From: an uncultured Treponema sp. | Lineage (GTDB): Bacteria; Spirochaetota; Spirochaetia; Treponematales; Treponemataceae | Length of the DNA: 41,068 nt | Direction of reading: 5' to 3' | Assembly (NCBI GenBank): GCA_937894335.1 | Contig: CALCRU010000026.1 | Span: forward strand, 1-41,068 | Shown here: positions 33,393-41,068 of the stretch, in pieces | Position numbering within the stretch: the stretch's first letter is position 1 | Layout: the number at the start of each line of letters is the position of its first letter | The notes under the pieces: model-generated | Told to the model about the DNA's origin: nothing | Database searches by the model: none | What the model saw: the letters and a program-made list of their open reading frames with translations, nothing else | Translations under genes and position numbers: made by a program

Positions 33393-34359
33393 AAAAACAG
33401 GATTAGGAAAAGGCCTTGGTGCATTGATGCAGGAAGAAGAGGCCCGTGAACGTGTAAGCGAAGAAGCCTTTGTAGAAAATGCAGAAACTGGCGTACAGTT
33501 AAAAAACACTTCTTCTTCAGTCAAACTTCCAGACGGAATTGAATCTGACGAAAACGGAACTCTTTGGGTAAATCCTTCACTTTTAAAGCCTAATCCCCAG
33601 CAGCCTCGCCAGTACTTTGACGAAGACCAACTTGCCGAACTTGCAGAAAGCGTGCGCAGGGAAGGTGTTCTTTCTCCCGTAATAATTGAAGATGCAGGTG
33701 ATGGTTCATTTTACATTATTGCAGGTGAGCGTCGTACCCGTGCCGCAAAAAAAGCCGGACTTGAACGCATTCCTGTTCAGCTTAGAAAGTATTCCGAAGT
33801 ACGCAAACTTGAAGTTGCACTCATAGAAAACATTCAGCGAACTGATTTGAATCCTGTTGAAGAAGCGGAAGCCTACTACCACCTTATGGAACTGGACAAC
33901 ATTACTCAGGATGAAGTTGCTTCTCGCGTGGGTAAGAACCGTTCTACTGTTGCAAACAGCATAAGGCTTTTAAAGTTGCCCGAAGACATGCGTCGTTCCC
34001 TTGCCTCTGGTGCAATAAGCGCAGGACATGCAAGAGCACTTCTTTCTGTAGTAAATCCTGCTGACCAAAGGGTTCTGTTTGGCAAAATGCTAGGACAGGG
34101 ACTTTCTGTTCGTCAGGCGGAACAGGAGGCTGCACTTCTTAACGGAGGCGGTCGTGCGGCAAAAGAAGCAGGCGGTTCTGGAGTGCCAAAGCGAGACACC
34201 CGAGACCCAGACTACATTGCAATAGAGCAGAAATTTATAGACAGGCTTGGAACAAAAGTTAAGATGAAGGGCTCCTTTGAAAAGGGTACCATAACAATCG
34301 ACTACTTTACAAAAGATGATCTGAACCGAATCTACGATGCTATTGTAGGAAACAAATAA
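33385..34359 (+). CDS. parB: Chromosome-partitioning protein ParB
   Basis: The protein has 324 aa with a GTG start overlapping the parA stop. KKTGLGKGLGALM is the ParA-stimulating N-terminus. The ParB/Srx CTP-binding domain spans about 70-160 with GERRTRAAKKAGL. The helix-turn-helix is at about 175-200 (ITQDEVASRVGKNRSTVANS), and SAGHARALL follows. The C-terminus is a dimer domain. No parS-like TGTTTCACGTGAAACA was noticed nearby. Confidence 0.93.
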   Translation: MAKKTGLGKGLGALMQEEEARERVSEEAFVENAETGVQLKNTSSSVKLPDGIESDENGTLWVNPSLLKPNPQQPRQYFDEDQLAELAESVRREGVLSPVIIEDAGDGSFYIIAGERRTRAAKKAGLERIPVQLRKYSEVRKLEVALIENIQRTDLNPVEEAEAYYHLMELDNITQDEVASRVGKNRSTVANSIRLLKLPEDMRRSLASGAISAGHARALLSVVNPADQRVLFGKMLGQGLSVRQAEQEAALLNGGGRAAKEAGGSGVPKRDTRDPDYIAIEQKFIDRLGTKVKMKGSFEKGTITIDYFTKDDLNRIYDAIVGNK

Positions 34360-34363
34360 CTTC

Positions 34364-34981
34364 ATGATTATGGTAATTGTCGCTTCGGTCATTTCTTTCG
34401 TTGCAACAGAAATAGATGACTTTGTAATGCTACTTGTTCTTTTTTCAAAGACTGACAAGGTAAGTGAGCGGCTTGGGGTTGTCGTTGGAAAGTATTTAGC
34501 TCTTGCATTTTTAATTGCCTCCTGCACTGCGTTTTCTTTTTATCTAGAAAAAATCCCTGATGAAATTCTTGGACTGGCAGGACTTGTTCCCCTTGTGGTT
34601 GGAATAGTTTATCCTTATAGAAAAAATAAGGAAAAAAAATTTTCTATCCTTTTTGCAACTGCTTCTTCCTTGCTTCTTGCCCTTGAAACTTTTTTAATAA
34701 CCCTTGGTAACGGAGCAGACAATATATGCATTTACATTCCGTTTTTTGCTTCTCTGGAAGGAGCGGAATTTTTTGTCATGGCTGTTGTATTTGCAGTTCT
34801 TCAGGGTGCGGTCTGTTTTGCCGCAATTAAAATAATAAACTCCGAAGCTGTGCAAATGTACCTTGGAAATTTTTCAAAAACTATTGTGCCGATTGCATTC
34901 ATTCTGTTGGGAATTTACATAATGCTTAAGAACGGAACTGTTCTGTGGCTATTAAGTTTCCTGCGTCACTCTGGAGTTTAA
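34364..34981 (+). CDS. CadD-like membrane transporter
   Basis: The protein has 205 aa with about six hydrophobic segments. The N-terminal VISFVATEIDDFVMLLVLF and the internal ITLGNGADNICIYIPFF match the paired Asp motifs of the cadmium-resistance CadD family, which belongs to the LysE-like exporters. A metal cation or small cation is the likely cargo. It lies 4 nt after parB and 1 nt before the HD gene, so it probably belongs to the same transcript. Confidence 0.78.
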   Translation: MIMVIVASVISFVATEIDDFVMLLVLFSKTDKVSERLGVVVGKYLALAFLIASCTAFSFYLEKIPDEILGLAGLVPLVVGIVYPYRKNKEKKFSILFATASSLLLALETFLITLGNGADNICIYIPFFASLEGAEFFVMAVVFAVLQGAVCFAAIKIINSEAVQMYLGNFSKTIVPIAFILLGIYIMLKNGTVLWLLSFLRHSGV

Positions 34982-34982
34982 A

Positions 34983-36035
34983 ATGTCAGAACTTTTTACT
35001 GCAGAAGAATATCACAGAATTTTGTGTCCCAATCCTCCTGACTTTTTAAGTGAGTATGGAAAACTTCCTCTTGTAAAAAGACTTTCTGGAGTGGGACTTT
35101 TGTGCGGAACAGACTGGACTCCACTGTTTAAGAATTCATTTTTTTATTCACGGCTTGACCATTCCCTTGGAGTTGCACTGATTATTTGGAATTTTACTCA
35201 TGACAGGGCTCAGACTCTTGCGGGACTTTTTCATGATGTGTCTACCAGAGCCTTTAGCCATGTTACGGATTTTAGAAATGGCGATGCCCTTACCCAGGAA
35301 AGTTCCGAAGACATAAATGCACGCCTTGTGGACGAAGATAAAAAACTTAAGGAACTTCTTGTGCGTGACGGACTTTCTTCTTCTGCTGTAGATGACTATC
35401 ACATGTATCCCATTGCAGACAATCCCTGTCCACGCCTAAGTGCCGACCGTCTTGAGTACATGTATCCTTCTGGAGCTGCTTTAAGCGGAGAGTGGAGTAT
35501 AGAAGAAGTTAGAAAAAACTATAGCCACATAAAGGTGCTTGCAGACGAAAGCGGATGTCCCGAATTGGGCTTTGACAGCGAAGAGGCCGCTCTTACTTAC
35601 ACAAAAAAATTCACTGCAATCAGTCTGTTGCTCCAGCATAACGAAGACAAGATAGCCATGCAGCTTATGGCGGATGTTGTAAGCAGGGCCGTTGCATGCA
35701 AAATAATCTGCGAAGATGATTTGTTTTTAAAAAGCGAGGAAGAACTAATTTCGATTTTTGATGGATTTGCAGAAAGCAGAAAAGACATTGTGTTTACCCG
35801 ACTGCACAAGACCTTCCGCAATATGACCCATGTTCTGCACACAGACTTTCCCCTTCCTGAGCATTATTGTGTTTCACTAGAGGTAAAAAAGCGCTACATA
35901 AATCCCCTTGTAATGGAAGCAGGAGAAAAATCTGCTGTAAGAATTTCTGATCGAAGTCTAGAGGCAAAAAAACTGATAGAAGACTTTCTTGCTTACCGCG
36001 ACACTTCCTATGGCTGTGTTCCCATTGTAGAGTAG
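34983..36035 (+). CDS. HD-domain phosphohydrolase
   Basis: The protein has 350 aa. The HD motif is split as usual: RLDHSLGVALI, then GLFHDVSTRAFSH, with later Asp in SADRLEYMYPSG. These residues bind a metal pair for phosphate-ester or dNTP hydrolysis. Within the family it resembles dGTPase-like or SAMHD1-like HD proteins, but the substrate is unknown. It follows the CadD-like gene by 1 nt. Confidence 0.82.
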   Translation: MSELFTAEEYHRILCPNPPDFLSEYGKLPLVKRLSGVGLLCGTDWTPLFKNSFFYSRLDHSLGVALIIWNFTHDRAQTLAGLFHDVSTRAFSHVTDFRNGDALTQESSEDINARLVDEDKKLKELLVRDGLSSSAVDDYHMYPIADNPCPRLSADRLEYMYPSGAALSGEWSIEEVRKNYSHIKVLADESGCPELGFDSEEAALTYTKKFTAISLLLQHNEDKIAMQLMADVVSRAVACKIICEDDLFLKSEEELISIFDGFAESRKDIVFTRLHKTFRNMTHVLHTDFPLPEHYCVSLEVKKRYINPLVMEAGEKSAVRISDRSLEAKKLIEDFLAYRDTSYGCVPIVE

Positions 36036-36051
36036 GATTAGCCCTGAACCT

Positions 36052-36080
36052 TTGACTTTTAAATACTCCTCCGCTATACT
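36052..36080 (+). promoter_or_regulatory. Promoter with predicted leaderless start
   Basis: TTGACT (36052-36057), 17-bp spacer, TATACT (36075-36080), then 6 nt to the ATG at 36087. No SD is present. Confidence 0.7.
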
Positions 36081-36086
36081 TTTTGT

Positions 36087-36875
36087 ATGAAGAACACTCA
36101 ACGAAACGAACTTGCAGTATGCGGATTTGCCGCCGTAAAAACTTTGGAAAAGGTAAACTGGGAACGCATTACGCGTTTGTATTTTTCCCAGGAAAGGGCT
36201 TCTTTATTTGGCGGACTCTGCAAAAAAATGGCTACCGCAAAAAAACCTTACAATCAGGTAAAGGATATTTCGGAACTGGAACGGCTGTGCGGAAGCGTGC
36301 ATCATCAAGGTGTAGTTGCAATGATTGAAATGCCCGAGGTGCTTCCTTTAAATACTGACATAACCAGTGAGTGGGTAATCAAAAACGAAAGCACTATTGT
36401 ACTGGATCGTGTGGGTAATGCAAACAATTTGGGTGCTGTTGTGCGGAGTGCTGCTTTCTTTGGCATTCAGAACATTGTCATTCCTTTAGATGAAGCTCAG
36501 TCTTCCATAACTACAAGTTCTTACCGAGTTGCTGAGGGCGGAATGGAATTTGTAAAAGTGTATTCAATAAAATCAATTCCCCGTTTGCTTAACGACATGA
36601 AGGGTCGCATGGTAACTATTGGAACAGCCCTTGACGCTACGGAAGATGTTTCCCTTTTGCGTACTGTATGCAGAAATAAGCCTTCAATTATTGTCCTTGG
36701 AAACGAGGAGCACGGAATAAGCGATGAAGTAAAGCGTTGCTGCGACCATCTTGTAATTATTCCCTACAGCGGAATTACGGCAGGAACCACTGGTCCAAAA
36801 ATGGATAGCCTGAATGTGGCACAAGCTTCCGCCGTTGTAATGTACGAACTCTCTTCTGCAAGGAGAAGTAAATGA
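36087..36875 (+). CDS. SpoU/TrmH-family RNA 2'-O-methyltransferase
   Basis: The protein has 262 aa. The N-terminal 90 residues resemble the substrate-binding domain of RlmB/TrmH proteins. The knotted SPOUT domain follows with motif 1 NANNLGAVVRSAAFFGI, motif 2 IVLGNEEHGIS and motif 3 MDSLNVAQASAVVMYEL. It should methylate ribose 2'-OH in rRNA or tRNA. The target site is not readable. Its stop overlaps the next start by ATGA. Confidence 0.9.
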   Translation: MKNTQRNELAVCGFAAVKTLEKVNWERITRLYFSQERASLFGGLCKKMATAKKPYNQVKDISELERLCGSVHHQGVVAMIEMPEVLPLNTDITSEWVIKNESTIVLDRVGNANNLGAVVRSAAFFGIQNIVIPLDEAQSSITTSSYRVAEGGMEFVKVYSIKSIPRLLNDMKGRMVTIGTALDATEDVSLLRTVCRNKPSIIVLGNEEHGISDEVKRCCDHLVIIPYSGITAGTTGPKMDSLNVAQASAVVMYELSSARRSK

Positions 36876-37780
36876 ATTTCTTTAAGAAGTGTTTTTGCAT
36901 TCTAATTATTTCCCTTACCGCCACTTTCGCTTTTGCAGATGGATTTTTTTTTGCAGAAATTCCTTCTAGCGAAAAGTGTGTGGCTTTAGACGCTGACGAC
37001 CCCTTTGCCCTAGATGCAGTTTTGGATTCCGCAGTGGGTACTCTTGCATTAGGTTCTCTTGCGGCTGCAACAATAATAAAATATGCCGGAGGTCTTCCTG
37101 CTTACGATCCGTCCGTTGTTTATGACAAATCTGATGTAAACGCTTTTGACCGTTGGGCAATCAATCCTTACAGCAGGCCTCTTGATAAAACCGCAGACTT
37201 TGTTCTTGCCGCAGAAGTTGGACTCTTTCCTGTGGTAACATTTGGACTTGAGACCTCATTTGGAAATCTTCCTCTTATGTCGCTTTTAAAAATCGGAGTG
37301 ATGTATGCCGAGTCTTACATACTTAGCCTGGGAATAAAAAATCTTTTAAAGGTTGCAGTTCTTCGTCCAAGACCCTACATGTACTTTGACAGCCGCGACA
37401 CAAATGCACTCTCTGGTCAGGACTGGCATTTCTCTTGGCCCAGCGGACATTCCACAAGCGTCTTCATGGGTGCAACTTTTTTAAGCTATGTCTTCTGCAC
37501 TTACTATCCCCAATCCTCGTGGAAAATTCCTGTTGTGGCGGTAAGTTATTCTGTGGCAGCAGGTGTGGCCGCCCTTCGCATGCTTAGCGGAAACCACTAC
37601 TTTACAGATGTAATTGGGGGTGCGCTTTTGGGTGCCTTCTGTGGCTTTACGGTTCCCTTTGTACATCATCTAGTGGCAGAGGCAAAGGCTAATAAAAAGT
37701 CAGACTCGGGTGCGTCTTTGGAAAATGTAGCCGTCATTCCCAACGGAGTTTTGGTTACCCTTTCATTCCGTTCAAGATGA
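36872..37780 (+). CDS. PAP2-family membrane phosphatase
   Basis: The protein has 302 aa with an N-terminal signal peptide ending near FAFADG. Several hydrophobic segments follow. The three PAP2 phosphatase motifs are KVAVLRPRPY (K-x6-RP), WPSGHSTS (PSGH) and RMLSGNHYFTD (R-x5-H-x3-D). It would remove phosphate from a lipid such as undecaprenyl pyrophosphate or phosphatidate on the outer face. It is coupled to the SpoU gene by ATGA overlap. Confidence 0.87.
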   Translation: MNFFKKCFCILIISLTATFAFADGFFFAEIPSSEKCVALDADDPFALDAVLDSAVGTLALGSLAAATIIKYAGGLPAYDPSVVYDKSDVNAFDRWAINPYSRPLDKTADFVLAAEVGLFPVVTFGLETSFGNLPLMSLLKIGVMYAESYILSLGIKNLLKVAVLRPRPYMYFDSRDTNALSGQDWHFSWPSGHSTSVFMGATFLSYVFCTYYPQSSWKIPVVAVSYSVAAGVAALRMLSGNHYFTDVIGGALLGAFCGFTVPFVHHLVAEAKANKKSDSGASLENVAVIPNGVLVTLSFRSR

Positions 37781-37801
37781 TTTGAAACTTTAGCGGAGCC
37801 T

Positions 37802-38203
37802 TTACTTTAGAAAATCCTGAAGAGTCTTTTTTGAAAGAAAACTGTCTATGCTGTCTTTAAACTCTGTCCAGAAGGTAAGGGTTTCGCAGATTGATGCTCT
37901 GGGGCATTTGTTGGGCGTGTCGACAAGACAGGAGATGGGAGAAAGGTCTCCTTCTGTTACGGAAAGAATTTCTTTTACAGTGTATTCTGACGTTTTTTTT
38001 GCAAGTTTGTAACCGCCTGTAGGTCCGCGCACGCTTAAAAGAAGTCCTTGTTTGCTTAGAAGGGAAGCAATCTGCTCAAGATATTTTACACTAACTTCTT
38101 GCCGGGCAGAAATGTCTTTTAGGGACACATAGTCCGGTCCGTCGTGTTTTGCAAGGTCTATCATAAAGCGAAGTGCGTATCGTCCACGAGTTGAAATTTT
38201 CAT
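37802..38203 (-). CDS. Rrf2-family regulator with three Fe-S-type cysteines
   Basis: The protein has 133 aa. The Rrf2 winged helix is clear in MKISTRGRYALRFMIDLAKH, SVKYLEQIASLLSKQGLL and RGPTGGYKLAKK. Unlike the Rrf2 protein at 4.7 kb it has C92, C100 and C106 (C-x7-C-x5-C) where IscR has C92, C98 and C104, so it probably holds an Fe-S cluster. Its promoter contains the same 17-bp site that precedes the nitrogenase-like operons, so it is likely autoregulated and likely controls the island from 10 kb away (inference). It is monocistronic. Confidence 0.88.
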   Translation of the reverse strand: MKISTRGRYALRFMIDLAKHDGPDYVSLKDISARQEVSVKYLEQIASLLSKQGLLLSVRGPTGGYKLAKKTSEYTVKEILSVTEGDLSPISCLVDTPNKCPRASICETLTFWTEFKDSIDSFLSKKTLQDFLK

Positions 38204-38213
38204 CAGTGCATTT

Positions 38214-38230
38214 CCTAGTTAATTACTAGT
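38214..38230. promoter_or_regulatory. Operator copy before the second Rrf2 gene
   Basis: CCTAGTTAATTACTAGT overlaps the -10 and start region. It is the site linking this regulator to the sulfur island. Confidence 0.75.
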
Positions 38231-38256
38231 ATAACAGCAGAACTTTTATTTGTCTA
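38228..38256 (-). promoter_or_regulatory. Promoter of the second Rrf2 gene
   Basis: On the minus strand: TAGACA (38256-38251), 17-bp spacer, TATACT (38233-38228). Confidence 0.65.
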
Positions 38257-38267
38257 GAATTCAAGCC

Positions 38268-38296
38268 TTGAAAGTAAAACTTTTTTTTCGTATACT
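38268..38296 (+). promoter_or_regulatory. Promoter with predicted leaderless start
   Basis: TTGAAA (38268-38273), 17-bp spacer, TATACT (38291-38296), then 6 nt to the ATG at 38303. No SD is present. Confidence 0.65.
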
Positions 38297-38302
38297 GTTT
38301 AT

Positions 38303-39175
38303 ATGGCTCAGCAAAAAAGAAATTCAGGAAAGCAGAAACAGAAAAAAAGTTCCTTAGCCCTTGCGCTCTGGGTTCTTGCAGCCCTCATTCTGCTTGTTAT
38401 ATTTTTTATAAATCAGAATAAAATCCTTACAAATTTGAAGTCCACTGATTTCTTTAATCATGTGTTCGGAAAAACTCCTGCCTTTGTAGAAAATTCTGAA
38501 CCTGCTCCAGAGCCAGAGATAGAAAAAAATGATGTTCAGCCTGAAAGTTCCGCAGTGTCAATTTCGGTAAATCCTTCTTCCTCGTCAGGTACATCTTCTG
38601 TTGTTGCCGAAAACAATGCCGCACGGGAACAGGTAAAGGAAGCAGCCTCTACACGGGAAGAACAGAATGCAAAGCCCACTGTAGAAGAAAGTCAGCCTGC
38701 AAGTACTGTTTCAAATTCTACAAGCACTTCTACTGCCGCCGCAAATGCTGGTCAGACTATGTCTGTACGACTTTTCTTTATGGAAATAGAAAGCGATGGT
38801 TATCTTACTAGCCATGAAGTTACTCGCACAATGAAAAAATCCGACAGTCCTCTGGTAGACACAATTAACGCCCTTATTGCAGGACCAACAGCAAGCGAGG
38901 AAGATTCGGGATGCCGTTCTCTGATTTCCTCTGGAACAAAACTTATTGGGGCATCTGTAAAGAACGGAGTTGCAACCCTTAACTTTTCGGGAGAATTTGA
39001 ATTTAACCAATATGGAGTTGAAGGAACCCGAGGCCAGTTGGAGCAGATTGTTTACACGGCGACAGCATTTCCCACTGTAGACAGCGTACAGTTCCTTATT
39101 GACGGCGAAAAGAGGGAATATCTTGGATCGGAAGGCGTGTGGATTGGAACTCCACTTAACAGAAAAAGTTTTTAG
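38303..39175 (+). CDS. GerMN-domain membrane protein
   Basis: The protein has 290 aa. A basic N-terminus precedes one membrane helix at about 17-38. A low-complexity Ser/Glu/Ala stretch (about 60-150) is followed by a GerMN domain at about 152-285, visible in VRLFFMEIESDGYLTSHEV, LVDTINALIAGPT, VKNGVATLNFSGEF and VDSVQFLIDGEK. GerMN domains occur in spore germination proteins and also in envelope proteins of non-sporulating bacteria, as probably here. It is a single-pass protein facing the periplasm. Confidence 0.82.
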   Translation: MAQQKRNSGKQKQKKSSLALALWVLAALILLVIFFINQNKILTNLKSTDFFNHVFGKTPAFVENSEPAPEPEIEKNDVQPESSAVSISVNPSSSSGTSSVVAENNAAREQVKEAASTREEQNAKPTVEESQPASTVSNSTSTSTAAANAGQTMSVRLFFMEIESDGYLTSHEVTRTMKKSDSPLVDTINALIAGPTASEEDSGCRSLISSGTKLIGASVKNGVATLNFSGEFEFNQYGVEGTRGQLEQIVYTATAFPTVDSVQFLIDGEKREYLGSEGVWIGTPLNRKSF

Positions 39176-39219
39176 TAACATAAGCCGCATCCGTGTGGTT
39201 TAAAGACAAGGAGGCTCTT

Positions 39220-40179
39220 ATGAAAAAATCGGCCGCATTTGTTGTACTCACACTGACTTTTGCATTGTGTCTTAATTCAGCTTTTGCCCAGAATTCTCTA
39301 CAGGGAAAATTTAGAGGCTCTAACGAACCTGACTTTGCTGAGGGTACTGAAAAAACTTTTGACTCTTTGTGGAATGATTACTTCCGCGGAGAAAATGATT
39401 CCGTCATAGACATTATGCTTTCCTATGCGGACTCTTCCGACCTTCTTACCGCCGCCCTTAATCAGGATTTGGAAAGCATCTGTGACGACCGCACATACAT
39501 GGACATTCTTACTGGACTGGGAACAAACCTGCAGGACGGAAAATTTGTAAGCAGCACCGACCTTGAAATTGTAGGTGGATTTCTTTTTAGAGACAGCATA
39601 ACCGCTTCTGACGCTGACTACATTTATTCATTCTTTACCAACGAGCTTAAAAATCGTGCCGTTATAAAGTCAAACGCATTTTGGTCTTTGCTTATGAACG
39701 CACAAAAGTATCAGACGGTTTCCCTTGAACTGCAGAAACGCCTTCCCGTTTTAAGTGATGATGTAAGAAGCCTCTTTTGCGAGTATTTGAATCTTTTAAA
39801 AACCGGCGCATTTTTTGAAGGAGAGTCTGACGGTTCTGTTAACTTTAGCGAAGGTGCCCTTGTTATAAAGGCCTCTCTTGCTTCAGCACTGGGAACTCCC
39901 CTTGTATGGTTTTCGAATTTTGAGGGCGGCTCTTACCCGGTAATGTACGATGTTGAACTTCTTGCTTCCGACGAACACACTGTACTAAGGCGAGAAAAGG
40001 AACTGCTTCTTACCGACAGGGAAGTTTCTCCTGCCGACGGACTGGTTCTTCGTCCTGCTTCCAATGTGTGCAGCCTATCTGTTTCTGAATCTGATCCAAA
40101 GGGAAAACTCTTTTACAGGCTTACATTTTACACGCCATGGTCTGTAATTGCTGTTACAGATTTGCCCTTTACGCATTAA
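39220..40179 (+). CDS. Secreted hypothetical protein, 319 aa
   Basis: The ATG at 39220 has AAGGAGG upstream. A GTG 27 nt earlier has no such site. Residues 1-24 form a Sec signal peptide ending AFAQ. The mature part is helical in the first 180 residues (for example LTAALNQDLESICDDRTYMD) and richer in strands later. I recognise no domain. It follows the GerMN gene by 44 nt and ends near a long hairpin. Confidence 0.7.
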   Translation: MKKSAAFVVLTLTFALCLNSAFAQNSLQGKFRGSNEPDFAEGTEKTFDSLWNDYFRGENDSVIDIMLSYADSSDLLTAALNQDLESICDDRTYMDILTGLGTNLQDGKFVSSTDLEIVGGFLFRDSITASDADYIYSFFTNELKNRAVIKSNAFWSLLMNAQKYQTVSLELQKRLPVLSDDVRSLFCEYLNLLKTGAFFEGESDGSVNFSEGALVIKASLASALGTPLVWFSNFEGGSYPVMYDVELLASDEHTVLRREKELLLTDREVSPADGLVLRPASNVCSLSVSESDPKGKLFYRLTFYTPWSVIAVTDLPFTH

Positions 40180-40218
40180 GGGAATGCCTTGCCACTGCTC
40201 GTGAAAAGGCCTTCCCTT
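40178..40218. terminator. Long hairpin between convergent genes
   Basis: The arms AAGGGAA/TTCCCTT extend inward through GCCTT/AAGGC to a stem of about 12 bp. It lacks a strong T-run on either side, so termination is uncertain. It overlaps the stop codon of the upstream gene. Confidence 0.45.
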
Positions 40219-40273
40219 AATTGATAGCACTGTTGGACTTAGAATGAAAGCTTTTTTGTTTGTTTTTGTGCGG

Positions 40274-40969
40274 TCACTTTTCTTCTAAATATTCTTCAAG
40301 AGTGATGCCTCTTCTCGTTATTTCTTTTGCTATTTTCGTGCTTCCTACATAGCGGATATGCCATGGTTCATAGGCGTAACCTGTGGTTTCTTCTTTACCC
40401 TTGGGAAATCGAAGAATAAAGCCGTGTTCGGGAAGTTCCTTGTGAATGCGGGCAAAAAGTTCTGGAAGTTGCATCATATCTTCGTTTTCCCACTTCCATT
40501 CTCCATCGACTTTTGGCACTATGTCAATTGCAAGGCCTGTATGGTGCTCACTTAACCCTGGAACGGCCACTGTTTTTCGCGCATAGTTTTCTCCGTATTT
40601 TTCGGTAAAATCGCGCATAATTTGCTCCTGGTATTCTACACTGCGATAGGCGGAATCAATGCCGATTTCAATTCCCTGCAGGGCCAAAGATTTTTGTAGC
40701 GAAAGATAGGCCTCGTAAGTCTGTTTCTCGACATCGGCGGTTTCATCGTCATACACTGTGTCGACGGTAATAAAATCAAGTTTTTTTGCATAGTCTCTGC
40801 TGATGGGATGAGATTTGTTTACTAGCACAAGATAGTCTACCTGATTTTTTTCAGTTTTACTGCTTTTTGTGCTTGCGCAGCCTGTGGTTATAAGCGTCAG
40901 GGCAAATGCTGCAAATGCTGCGTGTAGGATAAGTGCTACAGGACTGTGTGTTTTTGTTGTTTTATTCAT
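40274..40969 (-). CDS. VanY-type D-Ala-D-Ala carboxypeptidase lipoprotein
   Basis: The protein has 231 aa. A lipoprotein signal ends at lipobox LITTGC (Cys31). The peptidase M15B motifs are present: SAYRSVEYQ, the zinc ligands in SEHHTGLAID, and EPWHIRYVG with the third ligand His. It would trim D-Ala from peptidoglycan stem peptides. It is convergent with the secreted hypothetical protein gene. Confidence 0.88.
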   Translation of the reverse strand: MNKTTKTHSPVALILHAAFAAFALTLITTGCASTKSSKTEKNQVDYLVLVNKSHPISRDYAKKLDFITVDTVYDDETADVEKQTYEAYLSLQKSLALQGIEIGIDSAYRSVEYQEQIMRDFTEKYGENYARKTVAVPGLSEHHTGLAIDIVPKVDGEWKWENEDMMQLPELFARIHKELPEHGFILRFPKGKEETTGYAYEPWHIRYVGSTKIAKEITRRGITLEEYLEEK

Positions 40970-41068
40970 AAAACTATCTCTCTATATTGAATTTTCATTA
41001 AAGCGGATGTTTTTAGGGAAACGCTGATTAACAAGCCGTTTTCTTGAAAAAGGCGTTTTCTCAAAAAA

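Noticed and set aside
32587..34400. A parS centromere site near parAB
   Set aside because: No TGTTTCACGTGAAACA-like sequence was seen around the genes by eye. A computed scan would be needed to exclude it elsewhere.

Overview
The window reads as chromosomal DNA of a strict anaerobe, most likely a gut or rumen spirochaete of the Treponema type. That assignment is inference from gene content and protein flavour (standalone TrpB2-type synthase, ParAB, GerMN, SPOR and PAP2 proteins, a secreted transglycosylase, TTGACA/TATACT promoters). No rRNA, tRNA or phylogenetic marker was seen that would settle it.

Layout. Positions 1-55 hold the end of an IS3-type insertion sequence that runs off the left edge. 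From 0.2 to 4.7 kb there are ordinary genes: a SPOR protein, a PtsN-like EIIA, a hypothetical protein, a lytic transglycosylase and TrpB2. From 4.7 to 28.6 kb lies a large accessory island for sulfur metabolism. From 28.8 to 41 kb the content is ordinary again: an ABC-F ATPase, a HAD phosphatase, a methyltransferase, ParAB, a CadD-like transporter, an HD hydrolase, a SpoU methylase, a PAP2 phosphatase, an Rrf2 regulator, a GerMN protein, a secreted unknown and a VanY peptidase.

The island is the exciting part. It encodes three NifD/NifK-like pairs (pair 1 at 6.4-9.2 kb; pair 2 at 21.5-24.3 kb; pair 3 at 24.8-27.6 kb), one nearly canonical NifH, one NifB, and two NifX-type proteins, one carrying a Gly/Cys-rich insert. 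There are three O-acetylserine sulfhydrylase homologues, two of them divergent and linked directly to nitrogenase-like genes. The island also holds a cystathionine gamma-synthase-family enzyme, a MalY-type C-S lyase, a LysR and an Rrf2 regulator, a nitrate/sulfonate-type ABC importer, a DUF4418/FtsX/ATPase transporter and a lone radical SAM protein. No NifE, NifN or NifV was recognised, and the NifD-like proteins lack the Gln191/His195 pair needed for N2 reduction. The best reading is an organosulfur-reducing nitrogenase-like system related in concept to methylthio-alkane reductase (MarBHDK): it would cleave C-S bonds and hand the sulfide or thiol to adjacent PLP enzymes to make cysteine or methionine precursors.

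The island appears to be one regulon. A 17-bp near-palindrome (CCTAGTnnnTnAnTAGG) sits on or beside the promoters of the MalY-Rrf2, NifKD-1, NifB-NifH, CysK and CysK-NifDK-3/2 operons, probably the importer operon, and also a second, cysteine-bearing Rrf2 gene 10 kb away at 38.2 kb. This suggests control by Rrf2 regulators responding to sulfur or Fe-S status. Separately, several housekeeping genes appear to be leaderless: the -10 box ends exactly 6 nt before the ATG.
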